Part shown: positions 7,296-14,283 of the stretch, piece after piece
Layout: each line of letters starts with the position of its first letter
How positions within the stretch are numbered: the first letter of the stretch is position 1
Notes under the pieces: generated by a model
What the model was told of the DNA's origin: nothing
Database searches by the model: none
What the model saw: the letters and a program-made list of their open reading frames with translations, nothing else
Source: Bradyrhizobium liaoningense
GTDB taxonomy: Bacteria > Pseudomonadota > Alphaproteobacteria > Rhizobiales > Xanthobacteraceae
Reading direction: 5' to 3'
DNA length: 64,000 bases
Assembly: GCF_018130825.1 (NCBI RefSeq)
Contig: NZ_JAFCJS010000006.1
Coordinates: 1 to 64,000, forward strand
Translations under genes and position numbers: made by a program

Positions 7296-8186
7296 CTAAG
7301 GCTGTCCGGATCCGCCTGCGGCGCCATAGACCTGACCGGTCGCGTAGCTCGCATCGGCCGCGGCAAGCTGTACGTAAATGGAGGCGAGTTCGGCAGGTTG
7401 GCCGGGACGGCCGAGTGGCGTCATGCCGCCGAACTTCTCGAGCTTCTCCATCGTCGCGCCGCCGGAGACCTGGAGCGGCGTCCAGATCGGACCGGGTGCC
7501 ACGCCGTTGACGCGAATGCCCTTCGGACCCAGCTGCTTGGCCAGCGACTTCACGTAGTTCATCGTCGCGGCCTTGGTCTGCGCGTAGTCGTAGAGTTCCG
7601 GAGACGGATCATAAGCCTGCTCGGACGTCGTGCCGATGATGCACGAGCCCGGCTTCAGATGCGGCAGCGCCGCCTTGATGATCCAGAAGGGAGCGTAGAT
7701 GTTGGTCTTCATGGTCGCGTCGAAGTCCTCGGACGAGACGTCGAGGATCGACTCGCGGGTCTGCTGTCGCGCGGCGTTGCAGACGACGATGTCCAGGCCG
7801 CCGAGGCCCTGCACGGCTTGCTCGACCAGCTTCCTGCAGAATTCCTCGTTGCGGAGGTCGCCGGGGATGGCAAGCCCGATGCGTCCCTCCTTCTTGATCA
7901 GCGCGATGACGTCTTGTGCATCGGGTTCTTCGTTCGGGACATAGTTGATGGCGACGTCGGCACCTTCGCGTGCATAGGCGATCGGGGCGGCGCGGCCCAT
8001 GCCGGAATCGCCGCCGGTGATGAGTGCCTTGCGGCCGGTAAGGCGGCCGGAGCCCCTGTAGCTGGTCTCGCCATGGTCCGGCCGCGGCTCCATCTTGCCG
8101 GCAAGGCCGGGCCAGGGCTGCGACTGCTTCTTGAACGGCGGTTTCGGATAGCGGCTGACGGGATCTGTCGACTTCTGCTCGGCCAT
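7296..8186 (-). CDS. SDR family oxidoreductase (YhdG/glucose dehydrogenase-like)
   Basis: This encodes 296 residues. A ~45-residue N-terminal extension rich in Pro and Lys precedes the Rossmann fold, as in stress-associated SDRs of this subgroup. The cofactor motif is 'TGGDSGMGRA' (57-66; Met replaces the usual Ile), 'CNAARQ' follows, and the catalytic Tyr201-x-x-x-Lys205 is intact ('YAQTK'), with Thr187/Ser188 in the active-site serine position. It lies 48 bp after the DUF4142 gene on the same strand, so it is probably co-transcribed from that gene's candidate EcfG promoter. Substrate unknown. Confidence 0.85.
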   Translation of the reverse strand: MAEQKSTDPVSRYPKPPFKKQSQPWPGLAGKMEPRPDHGETSYRGSGRLTGRKALITGGDSGMGRAAPIAYAREGADVAINYVPNEEPDAQDVIALIKKEGRIGLAIPGDLRNEEFCRKLVEQAVQGLGGLDIVVCNAARQQTRESILDVSSEDFDATMKTNIYAPFWIIKAALPHLKPGSCIIGTTSEQAYDPSPELYDYAQTKAATMNYVKSLAKQLGPKGIRVNGVAPGPIWTPLQVSGGATMEKLEKFGGMTPLGRPGQPAELASIYVQLAAADASYATGQVYGAAGGSGQP

Positions 8187-8234
8187 GGGCGTGTCTCCTT
8201 TCGCTGCCGAAGGCGCCAGCGAAGCTGCAGGATA

Positions 8235-8786
8235 TTACTTCGACTGGCCGACGCTCGGTGCCTTGCCGAGCTCTTTCGCCATCTGGAGATGGTGCTTGAG
8301 CGCGGGCAGCGTCTTGCCGGCCCAGTCCTTCAGCTCGGCGTTATCGCCGCCCTTGGCGTACCGCTCGAACAGCGACACCGCGTCCTCGTGCGCGCTGACC
8401 TGGTAGGAATTGTAGTCGGAGCTGAAGTCCTTGCCGGTCGCGCCCTTGAGCTTGTCGAGCTTGCTCTGGTGCGAGCTGTCGAGCGCCGTCGGCAGCGTCG
8501 CCTGGACCTTGCCGTTGCCGACCAGACCCTTGAGCTCGCTGCTGGTCTTGGTGTGGTCGGTCACCATCTGCTGCGCGAAGGATTTCTCCTGCGCGTTTCC
8601 CTTCTGCTCCGCGAGCTTGCTCGATTCGATCTCGAACATGTCGCTGATGGCGACTTCCTTGACGAAGTCGGCGGTGGCGGGCGCGACGCCCAGCGCCGAA
8701 TTGACGCCGGTCTTCTCGCCGAGCGACTGGGCAAGCGCAGGGCCTGCGAGAAGCACGCAAGCAAGGGCGATGATCGTTCGTTTCAT
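8235..8786 (-). CDS. DUF4142 secreted protein
   Basis: This encodes 183 residues from the ATG at 8786, where the signal peptide starts ('MKRTIIALACVLLAGPALAQ'). The mature protein shows the DUF4142 pattern: 'ATADFVKEVAISDMFEIESS', then 'FAQQMVTDHTKTSSELKGL', and near the C-terminus 'GKTLPALKHHLQMAKEL'. The paired helices resemble ferritin-like bundles, though no complete di-iron site is obvious. It is the second DUF4142-type gene in this block and sits first in an operon with the SDR. A candidate EcfG promoter lies 55-79 bp upstream. Confidence 0.85.
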   Translation of the reverse strand: MKRTIIALACVLLAGPALAQSLGEKTGVNSALGVAPATADFVKEVAISDMFEIESSKLAEQKGNAQEKSFAQQMVTDHTKTSSELKGLVGNGKVQATLPTALDSSHQSKLDKLKGATGKDFSSDYNSYQVSAHEDAVSLFERYAKGGDNAELKDWAGKTLPALKHHLQMAKELGKAPSVGQSK

Positions 8787-8840
8787 GGTCCGGTCCCTCT
8801 TGATTGGCGCAGCCGCTGGCCGCGGGTCTTTGCGCCGACC

Positions 8841-8865
8841 AACACGCCGCAATTGTCGAGGTTCC
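8841..8865 (-). promoter_or_regulatory. Candidate EcfG-type promoter
   Basis: On the minus strand GGAAC (8865-8861), 16 bases, then TGTT (8844-8841), upstream of the DUF4142-SDR unit and abutting the stop codon of the next upstream gene. Confidence 0.5.
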
Positions 8866-9098
8866 TAGTCCGTGGGATTGCGGCCGGTGCGCGGGTTGAT
8901 CGGATCGGTCGGTTTCCGCCGAAGCCGCTCCGGCAGGAACGGCTCTGCCGAAGACGCCGATGGCTCGGCACGCACATCGGCATGGTGTTGCGCCCGTTCA
9001 TGCGAGGTCTGATTGCTGTTGATATGATGCTTCACATCGACGCCATCGACGGGATCGTTGACGCCATGCTGGATGTCGCGGAAGTCGCTCATGGCCAT
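8865..9098 (-). CDS. Small hydrophilic hypothetical protein
   Basis: This encodes 77 residues ('MAMSDFRDIQHGVNDPVDG' onward); translation could also begin at the second Met (9092), which has better spacing to the GGGAG sequence. It is rich in His, Asp, Asn and Pro, with no hydrophobic segment, and ends in a Pro-Thr-Asp-Pro-rich tail. The consensus GGAAC-N16-CGTT promoter 33 bp upstream is the main evidence that this is a real gene. Function unknown. Confidence 0.6.
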   Translation of the reverse strand: MAMSDFRDIQHGVNDPVDGVDVKHHINSNQTSHERAQHHADVRAEPSASSAEPFLPERLRRKPTDPINPRTGRNPTD

Positions 9099-9130
9099 CT
9101 CACTCCCGGTTTCCTGATGGACCCTTTGAG

Positions 9131-9155
9131 AACGGCGCTTTCTCCGTGATGTTCC
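9131..9155 (-). promoter_or_regulatory. EcfG-type promoter, full consensus
   Basis: On the minus strand GGAAC (9155-9151), exactly 16 bases, then CGTT (9134-9131). This is a perfect match to the general-stress promoter form and stands back-to-back with the plus-strand site at 9188. Confidence 0.65.
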
Positions 9156-9187
9156 TGCTTGGCCGCGAGATGCCGCACCCGCACGCT

Positions 9188-9212
9188 GGAACGATCACCA
9201 TCAGGGCAGGTT
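9188..9212 (+). promoter_or_regulatory. Candidate EcfG-type promoter
   Basis: GGAAC at 9188-9192, 16 bases, GGTT at 9209-9212, 31 bp before the PRC-barrel start codon. Confidence 0.55.
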
Positions 9213-9243
9213 GGTCCACACATCGGCTGAGCGGAGAATTGCA

Positions 9244-9618
9244 ATGTTGAATCAAGGCGAGCTGGATCGCAGCGAGATGGGCCGGTTGATCGGCAGCGAC
9301 AAGGTCGAGGGAACATCGGTCTACGGTGCCGACCGCAACAAGATCGGCTCGATCGAGCGCGTGATGATCGACAAGATCAGTGGCAAGGTGTCCTACGCCG
9401 TGCTCGGGTTCGGCGGATTTCTAGGCCTCGGCAATGATCACTACCCCTTGCCCTGGCAGTCGCTGAAATACGACACGGAGCTCGGCGGCTATGTCACCGG
9501 CATCACGGCCAAGGAGCTGGAAGGCGCGCCGAAATACGGCGCGAAGAGCGACTGGAACTGGAGCGATGAATCCGCCGTTCGCGGCATCAACTCGTACTAC
9601 GGTGTTCCGTTCGCGTAA
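9244..9618 (+). CDS. PRC-barrel domain protein
   Basis: This encodes 124 residues from the ATG at 9244 (GGAG six to nine bases upstream). Residues ~11-85 form a PRC-barrel: 'RLIGSDKVEGTSVYGADRNK', then 'IGSIERVMIDKISGKVSYAV', then a Gly-rich turn and 'YPLPWQSLKYD'. Stand-alone PRC-barrel proteins of this type are common in rhizobia, often next to stress genes, and may bind RNA, ions or partner proteins; none is characterised well enough to assign a role here. The next gene follows by 23 bp and probably shares the transcript. Confidence 0.85.
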   Translation: MLNQGELDRSEMGRLIGSDKVEGTSVYGADRNKIGSIERVMIDKISGKVSYAVLGFGGFLGLGNDHYPLPWQSLKYDTELGGYVTGITAKELEGAPKYGAKSDWNWSDESAVRGINSYYGVPFA

Positions 9619-9641
9619 GGCGCTTCACGGAAGGAGATCCG

Positions 9642-9800
9642 ATGAGCAAGGAACGGCCCAACGACGATCCCCGTCAGCAGAATGACTGGGGATCTCATTC
9701 CCAGACGGACAAGCCCTGGAAGGGCAATCCGGAGAAAGAGCAGGGATCGGACAAGGCGAAGCCCGATCTCGAGAAATGGCACGAGACCAAGACGCACTGA
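9642..9800 (+). CDS. Small hydrophilic hypothetical protein
   Basis: This encodes 52 residues, starting 'MSKERPNDDPRQQNDWGSH', with a textbook ribosome site (AAGGAG). It is composed almost entirely of Asp, Glu, Lys, Gln, Asn, Pro, Ser and Trp and is probably disordered, like other small stress proteins in this block. The final 15 bases, including the stop codon, are duplicated in tandem just downstream (CCAAGACGCACTGA twice), a recent slippage event. It is followed by a strong terminator. Confidence 0.6.
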   Translation: MSKERPNDDPRQQNDWGSHSQTDKPWKGNPEKEQGSDKAKPDLEKWHETKTH

Positions 9801-9846
9801 GCCAAGACGCACTGAGCCAAGTGCGTCGGCACGACCATCGAGGCGA

Positions 9847-9879
9847 GCGCGGCACGGTGAGTGCCGCGCTTGTTTTTTG
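9847..9879 (+). terminator. Intrinsic terminator
   Basis: A perfect 9-bp stem GCGCGGCAC / GTGCCGCGC with a 5-base loop is followed by TTGTTTTTT. It ends the PRC-barrel transcript. Confidence 0.85.
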
Positions 9880-9918
9880 ACCCTTGCAATCACGAATGGC
9901 GATGATGCGCTCGGGTGC

Positions 9919-9943
9919 GGAACCATGCCTCAGTGCCAAGGTT
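9919..9943 (+). promoter_or_regulatory. Candidate EcfG-type promoter
   Basis: GGAAC at 9919-9923, 16 bases, GGTT at 9940-9943, 65 bp before the GTG start of the HlyD-family gene. Same form as the site at 9188. Confidence 0.5.
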
Positions 9944-10008
9944 AGGCTGGCGGCGCGAAAGCTCGCTTTGTCGTTCTGCGCCGCTCAAGCCCGAGAAAGG
10001 TATGCACC

Positions 10009-11187
10009 GTGGATGCTCGAACCCGGGAGCGCGGGGCGCGCGCGGAGCAGCCGTTGCCGCCCCGGACGGAGGAAGCTCCGAAGCATTCTCCGGATCAGGT
10101 GAGTGAAGCCAAAGGTCAGTCGAAGGAACAGTCGGGCAACCCGGCGAAATCGCCGTCACTGCGCGACCGGCTCCGCGAGCACTGGCTCCTCGCCATCGTC
10201 GGCGCGATCGTGCTGGTCGCCGCACTCGTCGGCGGTCTGCTCTATTGGCTTGAAGTGCGTCACTACGAGTCAACAGACGACGCCTTCGTCGCCGCTCGCA
10301 GCTTTTCCGTGGCCTCGAAGGTCGGCGGCTACGTGACCGACATACCGGTCACGGACAATCAGCATGTCAATGCCGGTGACCTGCTGGCCAAGATCGACGA
10401 GCGCGACTATCGCATCGCCATCGATCAGGCCAATGCTCAGCTCGCGGTCGCCAAGGCGAACGTCGCCAATGTCGAAGCGCAGATCGATTCGCAGCAGGAG
10501 CAGATCAAGCAGGCTCAGGCGCAGCTCGAACAGGTCCAGGCCCAGCTTCAATTCTCGCAGGAAGAGTTCAAGCGCGCCGAGGATCTGGTCGAGAAGGGCG
10601 CCGGTACCGTGCAGCGCCAGCAGCAGACCCGCTCCGACCTTCAGGCGCAGCAGGCCAACACCGAGCGGACCAAAACCGCGGTGACGGCCGCGCAGCTCGG
10701 CATCAAGACACTGCAAGCCCAGCTGGAAGGCGCCAAGGCGCAGGTCGAGCAAGCGCAGGCGCAGCTCGATCAGGCCAAACTGAATTTGCAGTACACGAGC
10801 GTCGTTGCGGCGCAGTCCGGCCGGGTGGTCAAGCTCTCGGGCGCCAGGGGGACCTTCGTCACGGCGGGCCAAAGTCTGCTGATGTTCGTGCCCGACCAGG
10901 TCTGGATTGTCGCCAACTACAAGGAAACCCAGCTCAACGACATGCGGCCGGGTCAGCCGGTCGAGATCCGCATCGACGCCTATCCGGGCCGCAAGCTCAC
11001 CGGCCATGTCGATTCCGTGCAGCCGGGCTCCGGCACCGCGTTCAGCCTGCTGCCTGCAGAGAATGCCACCGGCAACTACGTCAAGGTGGTCCAGCGCGTG
11101 CCGGTGAAGATCGTGGTCGACAACTGGCCGGCCGATCTGCCCGTCGGTCCCGGCATGTCGGTCGTGCCCTGGACCAGGGTGCGATGA
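10009..11187 (+). CDS. HlyD/EmrA-family membrane fusion protein
   Basis: This encodes 392 residues from a GTG at 10009 with GAGAAAGG upstream. A disordered ~55-residue cytoplasmic tail precedes one membrane span (~59-81), then the lipoyl-like half 'GGYVTDIPVTDNQHVNAGD', a long Gln/Ala-rich coiled-coil hairpin (~140-260), the second lipoyl half and a beta-barrel ending 'VGPGMSVVPWTRVR'. It would bridge the inner-membrane pump encoded next to an outer-membrane channel. Its stop overlaps the pump start by four bases. The channel gene is not adjacent. Substrate unknown. Confidence 0.9.
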   Translation: MDARTRERGARAEQPLPPRTEEAPKHSPDQVSEAKGQSKEQSGNPAKSPSLRDRLREHWLLAIVGAIVLVAALVGGLLYWLEVRHYESTDDAFVAARSFSVASKVGGYVTDIPVTDNQHVNAGDLLAKIDERDYRIAIDQANAQLAVAKANVANVEAQIDSQQEQIKQAQAQLEQVQAQLQFSQEEFKRAEDLVEKGAGTVQRQQQTRSDLQAQQANTERTKTAVTAAQLGIKTLQAQLEGAKAQVEQAQAQLDQAKLNLQYTSVVAAQSGRVVKLSGARGTFVTAGQSLLMFVPDQVWIVANYKETQLNDMRPGQPVEIRIDAYPGRKLTGHVDSVQPGSGTAFSLLPAENATGNYVKVVQRVPVKIVVDNWPADLPVGPGMSVVPWTRVR

Positions 11188-12797
11188 GTGACGTCGCGCA
11201 AGGTGGCGCGTCCGGCTGGTCGCCGGAGCGTTCGGCAGCCGGCGGGCACAATCCCTATCTGATCGCCTTCGTCGTCTCGATCGCGACCTTCATGGAGGTG
11301 CTCGACACCACCATCGCCAATGTCGCGCTGCGGCACATCGCGGGCGGGCTCGCGGTGGGCATCGACGAGAGCACCTACGTCATCACCAGCTATCTCGTCG
11401 CCAATGCCATCGTGCTGTCGATCTCGGGCTGGCTCTCGACCGTGATCGGCCGCAAGCGCTTCTACATGATGTGCGTGGCGACGTTCTCGGTTGCCTCGCT
11501 GCTGTGCGGCTTCGCCTGGAATTTGCAGTCGCTGGTGCTGTTCCGCATCCTGCAGGGCCTCGGCGGCGGCGGCATGGCCACCAGCGAGCAGGCGATCCTC
11601 GCCGACTCCTTTCCGCCGCACAAGCGCGGCCGGGCTTTTGCCATCTACGGCGTCGCCGTCGTGGTCGCGCCGGTGATCGGCCCCACGCTCGGCGGCTGGA
11701 TCACCGACACCTATAGCTGGCACTGGGTGTTCCTGATCAACGTGCCGATGGGGCTGCTCTCGCTGTTTCTGGTCGGCACGCTGGTCAAGGAGCCGTCGGG
11801 GGCGGAGGAGGTGAGGGCGAAGCTCCTGAGCAGGGGTTTGCGCGTCGATTATATCGGTTTCCTGCTCGTCGCGATCGGGCTCGGCTCGCTCGAATACGTG
11901 CTCGATGAAGGCCAGCGCAACGACTGGTTCGGCTCGACCACGATCGTCTTTTTCGCGGTGCTCGCCGCGGTCTCGCTGCTCGCGCTGATTCCGTGGGAGC
12001 TGACGCGCGAGGATCCCATTGTCGACATCCGCCTGCTCGGCCGGCGCCAGTTCGGCGCATGCTTCCTGGTGATGTTGGGCACTGGCGCGGTACTGATCTC
12101 GACGACTCAGCTGCTGCCGCAACTACTCCAGACCGAGCTGAACTACACGGCCATGCTGGCCGGCCTTGCCTTGTCGCCCGGCGGCATCGCAACCCTGGTG
12201 CTGATGCCCGTGGTGGGCCGCCTCGTCAGCTCGGTGCAGCCGAAATATCTCATCATGTTCGGGGCTGCCATCGTCGCCTTCTCGATGTGGCATCTCACCG
12301 GTCTGACCGGCGACATCACCTATGGCTATGCGGCGCTGTCGCGCATCTTCCTCGCGCTGGGCTTGCCCTTCCTGTTCCTGCCGGTGACGACTGCGTCCTA
12401 TGACGGCGTGCCACCCGACAAGACCAACCAGGCCTCCGCGCTGATCAACGTCGCCCGCAACATCGGCGGCTCGATGGGTGTCGCGCTGGCGCAGACGATC
12501 TTGGCGCAGCGCCAGCAATTTCATCAGAGCCGCCTCGTCGAGCACGCCGCGCCCTCCGATCTCGGTTACCAGCAGACCATCGATGCCATGACGCGCTACT
12601 TCCAGGCGCAGGGCTCGAATGCAAGCGATGCGGCAGCGCAGGCGGTCGCATGGGTCGGAAAAACACTGCAGCAGCAGGTCGATCTTCTCGCCTATATCGA
12701 CGTGTTCTGGACGCTCGCGATTGTCGCGGTTCTGATGATCCCCACGGCGGTCGTGCTGCGCCCGATCGACTTGAGGGCGCCGGCAAAGGGGCATTGA
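11184..12797 (+). CDS. DHA2-family MFS drug efflux transporter (EmrB-like)
   Basis: This encodes 537 residues with about 14 membrane spans, the DHA2 (drug:H+ antiporter) pattern. Helix 1 has 'FMEVLDTTIANVAL', the standard EmrB/QacA motif D1, and the loop after helix 2 carries 'GRKRFYM'. Paired with the upstream EmrA-like protein it should form a tripartite exporter driven by proton motive force. The four-base ATGA overlap implies coupled translation. A candidate stress promoter serves the pair. The substrate cannot be read from sequence. Confidence 0.92.
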   Translation: MSDVAQGGASGWSPERSAAGGHNPYLIAFVVSIATFMEVLDTTIANVALRHIAGGLAVGIDESTYVITSYLVANAIVLSISGWLSTVIGRKRFYMMCVATFSVASLLCGFAWNLQSLVLFRILQGLGGGGMATSEQAILADSFPPHKRGRAFAIYGVAVVVAPVIGPTLGGWITDTYSWHWVFLINVPMGLLSLFLVGTLVKEPSGAEEVRAKLLSRGLRVDYIGFLLVAIGLGSLEYVLDEGQRNDWFGSTTIVFFAVLAAVSLLALIPWELTREDPIVDIRLLGRRQFGACFLVMLGTGAVLISTTQLLPQLLQTELNYTAMLAGLALSPGGIATLVLMPVVGRLVSSVQPKYLIMFGAAIVAFSMWHLTGLTGDITYGYAALSRIFLALGLPFLFLPVTTASYDGVPPDKTNQASALINVARNIGGSMGVALAQTILAQRQQFHQSRLVEHAAPSDLGYQQTIDAMTRYFQAQGSNASDAAAQAVAWVGKTLQQQVDLLAYIDVFWTLAIVAVLMIPTAVVLRPIDLRAPAKGH

Positions 12798-12804
12798 GCC
12801 CCCG

Positions 12805-12850
12805 TGTCGTCCTGGCCTAGTGCGCGATTGCGCACTAGGCCAGGACGACA
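12805..12850. terminator. Long perfect hairpin, bidirectional terminator
   Basis: Twenty-one perfectly paired bases (arm GTCGTCCTGGCCTAGTGCGC plus its flanking T-A pair) surround a GATT loop between two convergent genes. It lacks a long U-tract, so it may be a repeat element serving as a terminator. Confidence 0.7.
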
Positions 12851-12857
12851 TTGGGGC

Positions 12858-13322
12858 TCACCCCACCGCCTCCTTCCGCCCCGGACCCGCGTGCACATGG
12901 ACCTGCTTGGCATGCAGCGGCTCGCCGCATTCCGAGCACACCATCACGGGATCGAACAGCTTGCCGCAATTCTTGTGCTCATGCAGCAGCGGGCGGCCGC
13001 GCTCGTCGCCCATGTGGGTGTCGCCCCAATGCACCATGGCCATGATGATCGGGTAGAGGTCGAGGCCTTTCTGGGTGAGGATGTATTCGTAGCGCTTGGG
13101 CGCCTCCGAATAGGGGACGCGACGCAGGATGCCGAAGCGGACCAGCTTCTTCAGCCGCTCCGAGAGCAGGTGTCGCGTGATCTGAAGCGAGGATTGAAAT
13201 CCCTCGAAGCGGCGCACGCGCAAAAAGCATTCACGCAGGATCAACAGCGTCCAGCGATCGCCGACGACCGCGACGGTGCGGGAAAGCGAGCAGGGCTCCT
13301 CGTCCAGCGTGTCCCACTTCAT
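12858..13322 (-). CDS. HxlR-family transcriptional regulator
   Basis: This encodes 154 residues. The N-terminal ~100 residues are a HxlR winged helix: 'CSLSRTVAVVGDRWTLLIL' with the early Cys used for redox or electrophile sensing in several relatives, then 'RRFEGFQSSLQITRHLLSER' as recognition region and 'YEYILTQKGLDLYPII'. The C-terminal ~45 residues carry three cysteines ('NCGKLFDPVMVCSECGEPL'), suggesting a small metal-binding tail. It is divergent from the SDR-like gene at 13484 and probably controls it, with two palindromes in the shared intergenic region. Confidence 0.88.
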   Translation of the reverse strand: MKWDTLDEEPCSLSRTVAVVGDRWTLLILRECFLRVRRFEGFQSSLQITRHLLSERLKKLVRFGILRRVPYSEAPKRYEYILTQKGLDLYPIIMAMVHWGDTHMGDERGRPLLHEHKNCGKLFDPVMVCSECGEPLHAKQVHVHAGPGRKEAVG

Positions 13323-13345
13323 GATCCGGTCTCCGGCGTAGGCCT

Positions 13346-13370
13346 AGTCAGTCAGAAAAAGGAACTGACT
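13346..13370. promoter_or_regulatory. Inverted repeat, candidate HxlR operator
   Basis: AGTCAGT (13346-13352) and ACTGACT (13364-13370) are perfect arms separated by 11 bases, 24 bp upstream of the HxlR start codon. Confidence 0.45.
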
Positions 13371-13424
13371 TGAACGATCAACGCAATTTCCGGCCCAAGC
13401 TAGCACTCAGCCCGGCAGTTTGAC

Positions 13425-13441
13425 AGTTCTATTTTAGAACT
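13425..13441. promoter_or_regulatory. Palindrome, candidate HxlR operator
   Basis: AGTTCTATTTTAGAACT is a perfect 6-5-6 dyad, 42 bp before the start of the SDR-like gene. HxlR-family dimers bind dyads of this size. Confidence 0.5.
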
Positions 13442-13483
13442 ATAGCCTTCCGGTCAATCACACGCTCATCGGAGGAGGCGACC

Positions 13484-14221
13484 TTGCCCAAGCGGAACGC
13501 GACAGCAGCCGTCATCGGGGCCGGCGATTTCATCGGCTCCGAGATCGCCAAGAAATTCGCCGCGGAAGGATTTTCGATCTTCGCCGGCCGCCGCAACGGC
13601 GACAAGCTGGCGCCGCTGGTGACGGACATCGAGGCCTCAGGCGGCGAGATCCACGCGCGTTCCCTCGATGCACGCAAGGAGGACGAGGTCATCTCGTTCC
13701 TCGAGGACGCCGACAAGCATGCGCCGCTCGAGGTCTGCATCTTCAACGTCGGTGCCAACGTGAATTTCCCGATCCTCGACACCACCGAACGCGTCTTCCG
13801 GAAAGTGTGGGAGATGGCCTGCTATTCCGGCTTCCTCGCAGGCCGGGAAGCTGCGCGGCTGATGCTGCCGCGCGGCGGTGGCAACATCTTCTTCACCGGC
13901 GCGACTGCCTCCTTGCGTGGTGGCAGCGGCTTTGCCGCCTTCGCCAGCGCCAAGTTCGGCCTGCGCGCGGTGGCGCAGGCGATGGCGCGCGAGCTCGGGC
14001 CGAAGAACATCCACGTCGCTCATCTCATCATCGATTCCGGCGTCGACACCGAATGGGTGCGCCAGCGCCGGCTGGAGGCGCTCGGCCCGAACGCGCTCGA
14101 CAATCCAGATCTCCTGATGCCGCCGTCGTCGGTTGCGGACGCCTATTGGCAGCTCTATCAGCAGCCCAAGAGCGCCTGGACCTTCGAGATGGAGATCAGG
14201 CCGTTCGGAGAGAAATGGTGA
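13484..14221 (+). CDS. SDR-fold protein lacking the catalytic tyrosine
   Basis: This encodes 245 residues from a TTG at 13484, chosen for the strong GGAGGAGG sequence 6-13 bases upstream. The Rossmann fold is present ('AAVIGAGDFIGSEIAKKFA', residues ~8-26) but the glycine motif is unusual (GAGDFIG instead of GxxxGIG). Where SDRs have Tyr-x-x-x-Lys it reads 'FASAK', so Phe replaces the catalytic Tyr. The upstream Ser position reads 'FFTGATASLRGG'. It may therefore bind a nucleotide without classical reductase chemistry. It is divergent from an HxlR regulator, and the nitronate monooxygenase gene follows on the same strand. Confidence 0.8.
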   Translation: MPKRNATAAVIGAGDFIGSEIAKKFAAEGFSIFAGRRNGDKLAPLVTDIEASGGEIHARSLDARKEDEVISFLEDADKHAPLEVCIFNVGANVNFPILDTTERVFRKVWEMACYSGFLAGREAARLMLPRGGGNIFFTGATASLRGGSGFAAFASAKFGLRAVAQAMARELGPKNIHVAHLIIDSGVDTEWVRQRRLEALGPNALDNPDLLMPPSSVADAYWQLYQQPKSAWTFEMEIRPFGEKW

Positions 14222-14283
14222 CCACGGCGCAAGACTGCGGTTAGACTGATCCCATACAAACCAAAATCCGGGAGGCGACTTAC

